Source of the DNA: Bog-473 sp963787485 | GTDB taxonomy: Bacteria > Actinomycetota > Acidimicrobiia > Acidimicrobiales > RAAP-2 | DNA length: 64,000 bases | Direction of reading: 5' to 3' | NCBI GenBank assembly: GCA_963787485.1 | Contig: CAWBDF010000006.1 | Span: forward strand, 502,320 to 566,319 | In this document: positions 49,072 through 58,001 of the stretch, in pieces | How the letters are laid out: the number at the start of each line of letters is the position of its first letter | Position numbering within the stretch: the stretch's first letter is position 1 | Program-made: the position numbers and the translations under genes | Notes under the pieces: generated by a model | What the model was told of the DNA's origin: nothing | The model's database searches: none | What the model saw: the letters and a program-made list of their open reading frames with translations, nothing else

Positions 49072-49329
49072 CTACTTCTTCTTTGCCGCAGCAAGGCGTC
49101 TCTTGCGCCCGGCCTTGTGCTGGGCGGTGGTCCCACCTTGCTTGGCGTTGGCCCCAGAGCCTGACTTCTTGCCGCCCTTCTCCTCCCTTGCTGGGCGTAT
49201 TGCAGGACGAACGATTAGGTCATGTCCTGGCGGGCCTGCTTGGCCCGGGCGGCGCCAATGGCTGTCTTGACCTCCTTCTGCTCCTCGGGAGGCGGGAGAA
49301 CTGCCGGCAGGCCGAGTCCTTCGATCCAC
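49072..49329 (-). CDS. Possible Lys-rich basic protein (weak)
   Basis: The last 40 codons encode EEKGGKKSGSGANAKQGGTT and KAGRKRRLAAAKKK, a composition typical of small basic tails. The only in-frame ATG lies inside the ferritin-like gene at 49329, with 38 codons of shadow-like sequence before. A start between 49072 and 49215 is not visible, so this is either a remnant or uses an unusual start. Confidence 0.25.
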   Translation of the reverse strand: MDRRTRPAGSSPASRGAEGGQDSHWRRPGQAGPPGHDLIVRPAIRPAREEKGGKKSGSGANAKQGGTTAQHKAGRKRRLAAAKKK

Positions 49330-49814
49330 AGCTCACGAGCCCAGCCGCTGTTGTGGTAGAGGTGTTCGTCCTCTTGCTCCTCGACCTCTTTGTGGGCGGC
49401 CCGCAACACCTTGGCGGCGTCGCCGGTTAGACGTTTGACGACCTCGCCGATGAGCTCCCAGTTGAGGTGGTCCTTGGTCTCGGCCAGGGTCACGCACTCG
49501 GCTGCTACGACCTGTGCTTGCTCCGGCGTGCCGCCTCCTTGGGCGAGGGCGATGGTCTTTACCAGTGCCTCGCCGGTATGGCGGACGACCTGGCGCCCGG
49601 GCGTTTCCTGCTCGGGATCGAGCCCGAAGGCCCGTAGCGAGTCTTCGACCAGCTCGACGTGGTGACGGGTCTGGTCGAGGTAGTGCTCCCACTCCCCTCG
49701 AAGATCCTCGTTGTGGGCGCAAGCCAAGGCGGCTTCGTAGACCTGGGCGCCTCCGAGCTCAGTCTCGTAGGCCTGGAAGAGCAGATCGTGCATTTGTCCT
49801 TCGTCGACAGGCAT
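49215..49814 (-). CDS. Ferritin-like domain protein, intact copy
   Basis: 199 aa. Helices: MPVDEGQMHDLLFQAYETEL, GGAQVYEAALACAHNEDLRG, EWEHYLDQTRHHVELVEDSL, AQVVAAECVTLAETKDHLNW, KVLRAAHKEVEEQEDEHLYH, ending GLPAVLPPPEEQKEV. Repeated Glu and E-x-x-H pairs suggest a di-iron four-helix bundle. ATG at 49814. Two broken paralogues (34018 and 38867) share start and end sequences, so this family was amplified in the region. Substrate unknown; iron handling or peroxide defence is likely. Confidence 0.8.
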   Translation of the reverse strand: MPVDEGQMHDLLFQAYETELGGAQVYEAALACAHNEDLRGEWEHYLDQTRHHVELVEDSLRAFGLDPEQETPGRQVVRHTGEALVKTIALAQGGGTPEQAQVVAAECVTLAETKDHLNWELIGEVVKRLTGDAAKVLRAAHKEVEEQEDEHLYHNSGWARELWIEGLGLPAVLPPPEEQKEVKTAIGAARAKQARQDMT

Positions 49815-50497
49815 CCGGTTTTCCTCCCCGAAACGATGGTCACTTTTCGATGTGAGCAAGGCATACCCAGATGTCAGAGCGCTCACACAGGGGCCGTATC
49901 GCGGGAGGAAAGGGCGGCGGCGCTAGTTGGACCGCGACGATGGGTACAACGCCCCCGGTACTGTCGCCCCGCTCGCCTTGTCGAGCACGGAACACGGCTG
50001 GCGGTCGAACCTGTCGATCTCCCAGGGCCGACACCGGACGAAGTCGTCGTCGACATGGCCTGCAGGGAGGCGTGGACCCCCCGACCTCTACCGAGACTTG
50101 ATCGTCAAGGCGCTCCGGTCCGACGCGGCATCACCCTGAAATTCCTGGTCCCTCCGCGTCGGCGAGTCCCTTCTTCGGCGGCTGCCCGTGCTCAGCGGGC
50201 CTGTCTTGTCGAGCTTTGAGGAGCCTGTCGCGGTCCTCGGGGTTCATGTCCCCTGCTGCTATGGGATCCTCGGAGTCGGATTCGGGGTCGGTATCGCTGC
50301 CATACGCAGGCGATACCCCGGACCGTTCGATCCATTCCGGCGAAGGATGAGTGGATCCTCCAGCGAACTCGCTCCGCCGTTTGGAAGCGCCAACAATCTT
50401 TCTGCAACTGGGAGGCCCCTCCTTTTTCATTTCGACCCAGCTTGAGCCTCGCTACGTGCCCGGTGCCGTCGAGGGCGTAAGTGGGTAAGACCCCCGG
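49815..50497. other. Mostly non-coding; weak frame 50131-50430 (-)
   Basis: About 680 bases. A minus frame of 99 codons (50131-50430) ends in a polar, acidic/basic stretch (DMNPEDRDRLLKARQDRPAE; PPKKGLADAEGPGISG) that could be a small intrinsically disordered protein, but there is no ribosome-binding site or recognised family. Confidence 0.35.
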
Positions 50498-50774
50498 GTG
50501 ACCCAAGACGACGCACCGGTTCTCGACGGCCTGGCCGACTATCACCAACGGGGCCGCTACGGCTTCACGCCCCCGGGCCACCGTCAGGGAAAGGATGTCG
50601 ACGAGCGCACACGTCAGATCCTCGGCGATGAGCCGTTCCGAGCCGATGTCCTGGCCACGGGTGGCTTGGACGACCGCGTCGGAGCCGAGCACGCCTTCTT
50701 CTCGACCTGCGGCAGTTCGCTGTCGGTCAAGGCGGCCATGATGGCCGTCTCGGGTGGGACGCACGACCTCTTAG

Positions 50775-52397
50775 CCTCGATCCACCGATTTTTCCGCTGT
50801 GACGAGGACCGACGTCATGGTGCGCCCGTTGTAGTCGGGACAGAGACAACGGACCGTCGTGGAGGCGTGCAGGGCCTGCATGCTCGTGTGCGAGTGCGAT
50901 GTCAGCGCATAGACAGCGTCTGCGGCTGCGCCCGTCCGCGGTGTCGAGATTCATGTGATGAGGGGCAGGGTTCGAATCTGCTCGAGCGCTCGGGTGAACG
51001 TGGTCGCCCACGGCCATCGCTCGGGGAGGCGCAGCACGATGGCTCCACTGCGGTTGACGAGGCGACCCGGGAGGGCGAGTACGTGGGTGCGCACGCTGCG
51101 GGCCACGGTGAGCTGTGTGTCGGGATGAACATCACCCAGGCGGGCACTCCAGCGGATGAGGTTGTGGGCGAGGACGGCGCAGGCGAGCCAGGTGGCGTTG
51201 GCGAAGAAGTGACCCGAGGGGCAGTGCTCGAGACCTGCCCCCTCCTTGAGGTCTCGGATGGCGAGCTCGATGCCGGCATGGGCGCGGTGGAAGGCATCGG
51301 CTTCGATGGTGTCGAGGGCGACGTTGGTGACGAAGGCGTGGTGACGCCACTCGGGCCACAGGGCCAACTGGCACGGATCGGCCAGGCGTGAGCGGCGCAG
51401 AACCAGACGCAGCTGGCGTCGCTGGCCGCGCACCCCGGTCACGTACGTCGTCTCGGCGACCTGGGCCACCCCGGCGTCGGGATAGGCGATGGTGCGCCAC
51501 GCCGACTCTGGTATCGCGTCAATGCAGGCCCTGACCTGGGCGTTGATGTTGACCGTGATGGAGTAGGCGACACCCAGGCGCACCAAGGTGTCGATGAGCG
51601 CGTAGGAGAAGAACCCGGCATCGGCACGCAGGCTCAGCGCCCCGGTCGCCCCGGCCCGGCGCACCCGGGCGATGAGTTCCTCGACGAATCGCTTGTGGCC
51701 GCGCTGGGAGGATCCCTTGCGCAGCCGGGCGTGGAGCACATCACCCGTCTTGGCCCAGGTGGCGATGAGCGGGTGATACCCGAGCACGCGGGTGTAGCCA
51801 TAGGCGGCGCCCTGCTTCTTCTTGCCGTGGACCTCACAGATCGTCGAGTCGAGGTCCATGGTCAGGGGGGAAATGCCCGGCCCCGCGCCAAGTGACCAGG
51901 CTCGGCGGATCGATTCTGCGATCACCGCGTCGAGCTGGCGGATGTGCCCGAAGGTGAACGCCCGCAAGAAGGTGCCGAGCGTGGACGGTGCCATGACCCG
52001 GAAGGGCAGGACACTCTGGGTCGCACCGGCGCGGAGTCGATCAGCATGGTCGATGTGGCTGGCACCGGCCACGATGGCAGTGACCAACGTCAGCACCTTG
52101 CGCCCCGGACGCGAGCCCCCGACGCGACCGCCGAGGTGCACCATGGCGTTCACCAGCGCCTCGAGTCCGAGGCGAACCATCAGTGTCGCCGGCACGATCA
52201 GACCCGCATCGGCGACCAGTGATGGCTCGTCGAAGGTCGCCCCGATCCGGTCGATCCCGCGCGATACTGGATTCACCGAAAGTGCCTCCTTGGTGCTGGG
52301 GAACTGCGACGTCGAACACCGCAAATTCTTCCAGCGCAGGGGGCACTTTCCGCGGATACGCGGCCTACGTTCCGCTCACTTCATCGGTGGATCGAGG
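50775..52397 (-). mobile_element. IS1380-family insertion sequence, 1,623 bp
   Basis: Terminal inverted repeats of 15 bp, CCTCGATCCACCGAT at 50775-50789 and its complement at 52383-52397, flanked by a CTTAG target duplication (50770-50774 and 52398-52402). It holds one full transposase gene. Precise excision restores the decarboxylase frame at the junction. The intact transposase and perfect duplication suggest a recent insertion. Confidence 0.93.
50951..52276 (-). CDS. IS1380-family transposase
   Basis: 441 aa from GTG 52276. DDE-type layout: a helical N-terminus (GLEALVNAMVHLGGRVGGSR; LGTFLRAFTFGHIRQLDAVI), first Asp in LTMDLDSTICEVHGKKKQGA, second in LSLRADAGFFSYALIDTLVR, and the C-terminal Glu region IELAIRDLKEGAGLEHCPSG, FANATWLACAVLAHNLIRW. 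Length is normal for IS1380 (about 440-460 aa). No internal stop; probably active. Confidence 0.95.
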   Translation of the reverse strand: MNPVSRGIDRIGATFDEPSLVADAGLIVPATLMVRLGLEALVNAMVHLGGRVGGSRPGRKVLTLVTAIVAGASHIDHADRLRAGATQSVLPFRVMAPSTLGTFLRAFTFGHIRQLDAVIAESIRRAWSLGAGPGISPLTMDLDSTICEVHGKKKQGAAYGYTRVLGYHPLIATWAKTGDVLHARLRKGSSQRGHKRFVEELIARVRRAGATGALSLRADAGFFSYALIDTLVRLGVAYSITVNINAQVRACIDAIPESAWRTIAYPDAGVAQVAETTYVTGVRGQRRQLRLVLRRSRLADPCQLALWPEWRHHAFVTNVALDTIEADAFHRAHAGIELAIRDLKEGAGLEHCPSGHFFANATWLACAVLAHNLIRWSARLGDVHPDTQLTVARSVRTHVLALPGRLVNRSGAIVLRLPERWPWATTFTRALEQIRTLPLIT

Positions 52398-53739
52398 CTT
52401 AGTCGGCCGCGATGCCCACAAGTCCGTCACCGCCGGCCTGACCTTCGCCGGTGTTCAGCCCCGGTGGGTCCACCGATGTGGGATCCCGAACTTCATCTGG
52501 CCCACCCGCCGTCGCCCGAGCAGGTCGTAGAAGCATGGAAAGAGCACCCCGACGCGGCGGGGGCGTTGATCGTCAGCCCTACCCCCTACGGCACCTGCGC
52601 GGACATCGAGGGCATCGCCAAGGTCTGTCACGAGCGCGGACAAACCCTTGATCGTCGACGAGGCGTGGGGGGCGCATCTGCCGTTCCACGACGATCTGCC
52701 CACTTGGCCATGGACGCCCATGCCGATATCTGCGTGGTGAGCGTGCACAAGATGGGCGCCGGCTTCGAGCAGGGGTCGGTCTTCCACGTTCAAGGCGACC
52801 TGGTCGACCCCGACCACCTCTCCAACTGCGCTGACCTGTTGATGACCACCAGTCCCAACGTGATGGTCTACGCGGCCATCGACGGTGGAGGCGCCACATG
52901 GTGGCGTCGGGCAACGAACTCCTCGGCCAGGCGCTCGATCTCGCCAAAGCCGTGCGAGTTCAGATCAACGACCTCCCTGGCCTCTCTGTCGTGGAGCGCC
53001 AGCTGCTCTGCACGGAGGCTTCGCACGATCTTGATCGGCTCCAGCTCCTGATCGACGCCTCGGAGTTGGGCATCAGCGGCTACCAGTCTGCTGACTGGCT
53101 CAGGGAGACCAAAGCCGTTGACGTCGGCGTGAGCGACCACCGCCGCATCTTGGCGACCTTATCGATGGCCCACGATGCAAACACCACAACACGTTTGCTC
53201 GAAGCACTCAGAGAGTTGACCATGTCGGCCGCGTCCTTTCCGATGCTTTCACCAGTCGAGCTTCCAAAGCCAGGCGAGCTTGAGCTCGAGTCAGTCCTGT
53301 CGCCTCGTGAGGATTTCTTTGGCCCGCGAGAAGCTGTGCCTGCTGCGAAGGCCGCGGGGCGGATTGCGGCCGAGCAGGTCACTCCATATCCGCCGGGCAT
53401 CCCGACGCTCGTGTCTAGGGAGCGCATCAACCAAGCTGTGGTGGACTACCTCCGGAGCGGTCTCGCCGCCGGCATGGTCATCCCTGACGCCACTGATACG
53501 ATGCTCGACACGTTCGTGGTCGTCGCCTGACGCGCCGCCGCTCGGGAACCGTGTCGTCGGCTCAGCGAACGCATATCGACGATCGACGGCCTCCCTGAAG
53601 GCGTGCAATTGACCCTGATGGACCCTGGTCGGTCTGCACCCGAAAGGGTGGTCTGCTGGCCTCTCCGATTGCAGTTCCTGAACGTGGGTATCGCAAGTGA
53701 CAGAGAGCAGCGAGGACGTCCGTCGGCAAGGAGCAATCG

Positions 53740-54168
53740 ATGGCGGTTGACGAAATGGCGGTTGACGAAATAGAGACATCGGCGCCAGCGGATGCGCCGA
53801 TCGGCGAGTTGGTGGCCCGTCTCTCGGACGACACGGTCCGCCTCGTCCGAGACGAGATCCGTCTGGCTCGCGCCGAGATGACCCAAAAGGCCAAGGCGGC
53901 AGGCGTGGGCGCTGGTCTCTTCGGCGGGGCGGGAGTCTTCGCCGTCTACGGGCTCGGGGTCCTAATCGCCGCGGCGGTGTCGGCCTCTCGATCGCGGTGG
54001 CGCCATGGGCCGCCGCTCTCATCGTGGCTGGCGCCCTGTTTGTCCTGGCGAGCACTGCTGCCTGATGGGGAGGAAGGAGTTCGAGGGAGCAGGACCGCCG
54101 TTACCCGCCGAAGCTGTGCAAAGCACCAAAGATGATGTCGACGAACTCAAGCGAGGTCTCCACACATG
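53740..54168 (+). pseudogene. Holin-like (Phage_holin_3_6-type) membrane protein, two shifts
   Basis: From ATG 53740 (AAGGAG upstream) it encodes DAPIGELVARLSDDTVRLVR, DEIRLARAEMTQKAKAAGVG and GVFAVYGLGVLIAAAV. A shift near 53975 leads to LSIAVAPWAAALIVAGALFV, and another near 54061 to LMGRKEFEGAGPPLPAEAV and DDVDELKRGLHT, ending at the TGA that overlaps the next ATG. The first five codons are tandemly duplicated (MAVDE MAVDE, 53740-53769). The family is normally cotranscribed with DUF3618, as here. Two compensating sequencing errors cannot be excluded. Confidence 0.75.
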
Positions 54169-54522
54169 AGCAACACCGAAGATTCCGATTCCGTTGAGCC
54201 GGATTCCGTGGAGGCAGTCAAATCCGACATCGAGGCGACGCGGACCGAGTTGGTCGAGACCGTCACTGAGCTTTCGGACCGCCTGAATCCGACGAAACGG
54301 GTCGCGGCCGTCACCCAAAGTGTGAGCGACAGTGCCAAGGACGCCGTCGAGCAGGCTGGCACAGTGACCATGGGCACGGCGGCGAAGGCCCAAGATGTGG
54401 TCAAGTCGGGTACCCGACGCGGCCGCCAACTCAGCGACGGCCGAGAACCGCAGCTGATCGGAGCCGCAGTGCTCATGGTGTGGCTGGTGCTCGTGTGGCG
54501 TCTGTGGAGACGCCGCCGATGA
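54166..54522 (+). CDS. DUF3618 protein
   Basis: 118 aa. The signature region is SVEAVKSDIEATRTELVETV, TELSDRLNPTKRVAAVTQSV, i.e. I-E-x-TR-x-EL-x-x-T-x-x-L-x-x-RL-x-P. A single membrane helix near the C-terminus (LIGAAVLMVWLVLVWRLW) ends in RRRR. ATG overlaps the holin-like gene stop and its own TGA overlaps the DUF4235 start. Function unknown; a conserved actinobacterial envelope-stress neighbourhood. Confidence 0.88.
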   Translation: MSNTEDSDSVEPDSVEAVKSDIEATRTELVETVTELSDRLNPTKRVAAVTQSVSDSAKDAVEQAGTVTMGTAAKAQDVVKSGTRRGRQLSDGREPQLIGAAVLMVWLVLVWRLWRRRR

Positions 54523-54797
54523 TCAAGTTCTTTTACAAGCCCTGGGGCATGCTGGCGGGCATGATCGGTGGCGCTCTGGCCGGGGCGCTCTTCAAGCGGG
54601 TCTGGAGGCTGCTGAGTGGGGAGGAAGAGGCGCCAACGGCGACCGATCGCAGCCGAGGATGGATCGAAGTCGTCCTGGCCGCTGGACTCGAAGGAGCAGT
54701 CTTCGGGGCGGTCAAGGCCTTCGTCGACCGTGGAGGTGCTGCCAGCTTCGAGAAGGCGACGGGGACGTGGCCGGGCAAGGAATCTGATGCCGACTGA
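54519..54797 (+). CDS. DUF4235 protein
   Basis: 92 aa. Canonical start MIKFFYKPWGMLAGMIGGAL, AGALFKRVWRLLSGEEEAPT, then WIEVVLAAGLEGAVFGAVKA and FVDRGGAASFEKATGTWPG. Two membrane helices separated by a charged loop. ATG overlaps the DUF3618 stop; its end overlaps the YihY start by 11 bp, so these genes are translationally coupled. Confidence 0.88.
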   Translation: MIKFFYKPWGMLAGMIGGALAGALFKRVWRLLSGEEEAPTATDRSRGWIEVVLAAGLEGAVFGAVKAFVDRGGAASFEKATGTWPGKESDAD

Positions 54798-55863
54798 GGG
54801 CGCCACGACTGCGACGCTCCCCGAGGAGTCCGCGGCGGCCGACGGCCCGAGCGAGCTGTCCGGCCCTTCGAAGAAAGCGGTGGTGCGCCGCGCCGCCAAG
54901 GAGTTCAGAAGAGACAACCTAACGACCCTCGCCGCAGCACTGACCTACTACGCCGTGTTGTCCGTAGTGCCCGGACTGATCGTTTTGATCTCGGTCGTCG
55001 GATTGGTCGGCCACAACGTTGCCAGTCGAGTGACCGCCCAGGTCGAATCGCTGGTGCCAGGATCGAGCGCCGCCTTCGTGCACTCGCTGATCAGCCAGGC
55101 CCAGCACCACAAGGGCGGAGCTGGCATCACCGCCATCGTCGGACTCGTGATCGCGCTGTGGTCGACCTCGAGCTACGTCAACGCCTTTCGGCAGGCGTCG
55201 AACATCATCTACGGCATCGGCGAGGGCCGGCCGATCTGGAAGACCATCCCGCTCCGTCTCGGCGTGACCGTCGTGGCGGTCGTCGTGCTGGTCGTGAGCG
55301 CTGCCATCGTCGTGGTGAGCGGACCGGTGGCGAACCAGGTTGGCAACGCCGTCGGTGCCGGCCGGGTGGCGGTCGTGGTCTGGGACGTCGCCAAGTGGCC
55401 CGTGCTCCTCATCCTCGTCTCCGTCATGCTCGCCATCTTGTTCTGGGCCAGCCCCAATGCCAAGCAGGGGGGGATCCGATGGATCAGCCCCGGAGGGATC
55501 ATCGCAACCCTTCTCTGGCTGGCAACCTCGGCCCTTTTCGCCCTCTATGTGACGAATTTCTCCTCTTACGAAAAGACGTACGGATCCTTGGCCGGGGTCG
55601 TGATCTTCTTGGTCTGGTTGTGGTTGACCAATGTGGCTCTGCTGCTTGGTGCCGAGGTGAACGCGGAGTTCGAACACGCCCGAGCGATTGCCGACGGCTT
55701 GCCCGAAGACGTCCGTCCTTTTGCCGAACCCGCGACACCCGCAAGCTCGACGAAGGCGACCGCCAAGCTGTCGAGAAGGCTCAGGCGGCCCGTCGCTCCT
55801 GAGGGACGAAGGAAGCACCCCATGGAGTCTCCCCGCTGGTTCTCTGACGATCGAAAGAGGTAG
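54787..55863 (+). CDS. YihY/BrkB-family inner membrane protein
   Basis: 358 aa. About six membrane helices; motifs RDNLTTLAAALTYYAVLSVV, YVNAFRQASNIIYGIGEGRP, ISPGGIIATLLWLATSALFA, and NFSSYEKTYGSLAGVVIFLV, WLWLTNVALLLGAEVNAEFE are the YihY signatures. The protein was once called ribonuclease BN by error; its transport or envelope role is unsettled. ATG at 54787 (SD poor, coupled translation). The basic 50-residue C-terminal tail (KLSRRLRRPVAPEGRRKHP) is cytoplasmic. Confidence 0.9.
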   Translation: MPTEGATTATLPEESAAADGPSELSGPSKKAVVRRAAKEFRRDNLTTLAAALTYYAVLSVVPGLIVLISVVGLVGHNVASRVTAQVESLVPGSSAAFVHSLISQAQHHKGGAGITAIVGLVIALWSTSSYVNAFRQASNIIYGIGEGRPIWKTIPLRLGVTVVAVVVLVVSAAIVVVSGPVANQVGNAVGAGRVAVVVWDVAKWPVLLILVSVMLAILFWASPNAKQGGIRWISPGGIIATLLWLATSALFALYVTNFSSYEKTYGSLAGVVIFLVWLWLTNVALLLGAEVNAEFEHARAIADGLPEDVRPFAEPATPASSTKATAKLSRRLRRPVAPEGRRKHPMESPRWFSDDRKR

Positions 55864-55870
55864 CGCCACC

Positions 55871-56749
55871 GTGAACCGACTCAGTGCGATGCGAACCAGA
55901 CTCATCGACGCGGCAGAGGGTGCCGAACAACTCGACGACGTGATCAGCCGGGTTCGCACCGTCGCGCAACAGCTCGTCAGGCCCGCGCCGTTCCGTCGAC
56001 TCCTGAGCGGCACCGATCTTGGTCATCCGATGCACCCAGTCCTCGTCCAGCTCCCGATCGGCCTGTGGACGAGCGCCTGGGTGTTGGACCTCATAGGTCT
56101 CGGCAAGACGAGAGCGGCGCGGAGCTTGGTCGGTCTGGGCGTGCTGAGTGCCCTTCCGGCGGCCGCGAGCGGAGTGTCCGACTGGGTCGACACCGACGAG
56201 GCCGAAGCCCGGGTCGGGGTGGTGCATGCGACGGCCAACTCCGCTGCACTGGCTTGCTTTTCGGTCTCGTGGTTCCGGCGCAGAGGAGGCCACCACAGTG
56301 GCGTGTTCTGGTCGACGCTTGGAGCCACCTTCGCCACTGCCGGTGGATTCCTCGGCGGCCACCTGGCCTACTCCCTCGGGGTCGGAGTCGATACCAATGC
56401 CTTCGAAACCGGGCCCGACGAATGGACACCAGTGCGAGGCAACGTGCCGAGCGAAGAGCTCGTCGCCCGCACCGTCGAAGGGGTTCGGGTGATGGTGGCT
56501 ACCAACGAGGAGGGCCGATTCGCTCTGGCCGACCGCTGCAGTCACCGGGGCGGACCACTCTCCGAAGGAAGCCTCGAAGGGGCCTGTGTGACGTGCCCTT
56601 GGCACGGAAGCCAATTCGAGCTTGTCAGCGGTGTCCCGACGCGGGGGCCGGCGTCCATCCCTCAGCCCGTCTACGAGAACCGTGTCGTGGGGGACAAGCT
56701 CGAGCTGCGTCGGAGCGAGAGGCGGGCACTCCGGCGCCGCGCCGTGTGA
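55871..56749 (+). CDS. DUF2231 membrane domain fused to a Rieske [2Fe-2S] domain
   Basis: 292 aa, GTG 7 bp after the YihY stop. Residues about 45-170 form a four-helix DUF2231 domain (GHPMHPVLVQLPIGLWTSAW; ATANSAALACFSVSWFRRRG; FATAGGFLGGHLAYSLGVGV). A Rieske domain follows (about 190-280) with both cluster boxes, DRCSHRGGPLSEG and CVTCPWHGSQFEL. DUF2231-Rieske fusions occur in actinobacteria and are thought to be membrane electron carriers. A decayed partial copy lies at about 57545. Confidence 0.9.
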   Translation: MNRLSAMRTRLIDAAEGAEQLDDVISRVRTVAQQLVRPAPFRRLLSGTDLGHPMHPVLVQLPIGLWTSAWVLDLIGLGKTRAARSLVGLGVLSALPAAASGVSDWVDTDEAEARVGVVHATANSAALACFSVSWFRRRGGHHSGVFWSTLGATFATAGGFLGGHLAYSLGVGVDTNAFETGPDEWTPVRGNVPSEELVARTVEGVRVMVATNEEGRFALADRCSHRGGPLSEGSLEGACVTCPWHGSQFELVSGVPTRGPASIPQPVYENRVVGDKLELRRSERRALRRRAV

Positions 56750-56820
56750 CCGCCCAACTTCCCGCACCAGCAGATTGCGACTGTCAACGTTACGTCGGTG
56801 GTCATCTCGAGGCGTCTCGC

Positions 56821-57174
56821 TCAAAGCGTGCCCGGAGGCTCCGCCGTGACGTTCAGGTACTCGAGTAGGCCCGAGATCTCCAAGACGCGTCTCACGATGC
56901 CCTCGCTGCAGTACACAGAATACGAACCACCTTCTTCCCTGACCCGCCGAGAGCCGGCCACGAGTATGTCTAGGGAACTTGAATCGAGGAACGTGGCCTG
57001 GCTCAGATCCACCTGCACCACCGATGCACTCAGCAGGTCTGGGTCCAAAAGCGTGTCTCTCATACTTTGAGCGGCAGGGACATCGAGTTCACCGCTAAAC
57101 GACACGACGGTCGCGTCCTCGTGGCGGTCGACGCCGATCGCAAAGTCGGCTCCCACGCCTTCTAGGTCAGCCAT
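56821..57174 (-). CDS. STAS-domain protein, second anti-anti-sigma factor
   Basis: 117 aa from ATG 57174. Pattern: GVDRHEDATVVSFSGELDVP, then SVVQVDLSQATFLDSSSLDI with the Ser target, YSVYCSEGIVRRVLEISGLL and EYLNV. It fits the SpoIIAA/RsbV family. No HATPase is adjacent, so its partner may be 36480 or 37706 or lie elsewhere. Confidence 0.83.
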   Translation of the reverse strand: MADLEGVGADFAIGVDRHEDATVVSFSGELDVPAAQSMRDTLLDPDLLSASVVQVDLSQATFLDSSSLDILVAGSRRVREEGGSYSVYCSEGIVRRVLEISGLLEYLNVTAEPPGTL

Positions 57175-58001
57175 AGCTCGCCACCCCTCTAGATGGCTCG
57201 GCGAAAGAGAGTTGCTCCTCTCGTGGCTGCTTACCCTGTGACTGGCCAATCGAATCCGGGACCGCATCATTTGCTGGCCTTAAGGAGGTCGCTCAGCGAT
57301 GGGGTCGAGTCTCTCCATATGCATACCCAGTGGCCCATGCGGAGCTACCGGCAGCGAGCCGCGAAGTTAGGGCTGCCGTTCGATCTGCACCCGATGGAGC
57401 GATCTTGTTAGAAGAAGATGTCACGAGCAATGGCGCTGGTCGGCGATGAATCGAGATTTAGACGTTCGCCCATGAGCTTTGCTCAAGCGGGCGTAGAGGT
57501 GCGGCTCGAAATCAGCCCAGGACGGGAGATCGACACGGCGGTGCTTGTGGTCGACGCTTGGAGTCACTCTGGCGACCTGGGCCGGTTTGCTTGGCGGCCA
57601 CCTCGCCTCCGCTCGGAACGTCGACGTGGATATAGGGCGTTCTTCACGAACCGGCAGCGCATGGAGACCCGGCAGACGCCGGTCAAGTGCTACAACCGTG
57701 AGCTGCGTGACCTCATCATCGCCGGCCGGGCCCGCCCAGTTGGATCGTGTCCCACGAGTTCCCCTCGACGAGGCATCGTCGGCCTAGGATCATCACCACG
57801 AGCATCGTGACGACGGATGGACCCAGGCTACTTACCCTGCTGCCTGACCCCGAACACAGCTTGGGTTCAGGTCGGCGCTGGGCCACTGGTCGTCGTAACC
57901 GCAAGCACTGATATGAGTGCGGGGGAGTTCGTGCCGACGGGCACCGCGTCCATCTCGGTTGTCCATGCAGAGTGGTCCGGAGCCTTTTTTTGCGGCCCGA
58001 A
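57175..58001. other. Decayed region with a DUF2231-Rieske remnant (57545-57632, +)
   Basis: The stretch WSTLGVTLATWAGLLGGHLA at 57545-57632 matches WSTLGATFATAGGFLGGHLA of the Rieske protein at 55871, but nothing on either side does. A 130-codon plus frame (57418-57810) covering it has no other domain. The rest is non-coding. Confidence 0.45.

Larger units (their letters stand above)
50498..53530 (+). pseudogene. Orn/Lys/Arg decarboxylase gene split by an IS and frameshifted
   Basis: The left part (50498-50774) encodes DGLADYHQRGRYGFTPPGHR and STCGSSLSVKAAMMAVSGG, the PLP aminotransferase-fold start of the family. Removing the IS and one CTTAG copy restores GGTHDLLVGRDAHKSVTAGL. The right part continues WDPELHLAHPPSPEQVVEAW, ALIVSPTPYGTCADIEGIAK, LIVDEAWGAHLPFHDD, CVVSVHKMGAGFEQGSVFHV (PLP lysine in SVHK) and the C-terminal domain PREDFFGPREAVPAAKAAGR to 53530. 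Single-base shifts near 52475, 52650, 52702 and 52888 show further decay. Confidence 0.88.

Noticed and set aside
57418..57810. 130-codon plus frame
   Set aside because: Contains only a 29-codon Rieske-gene remnant, and in a different frame; no start signal.
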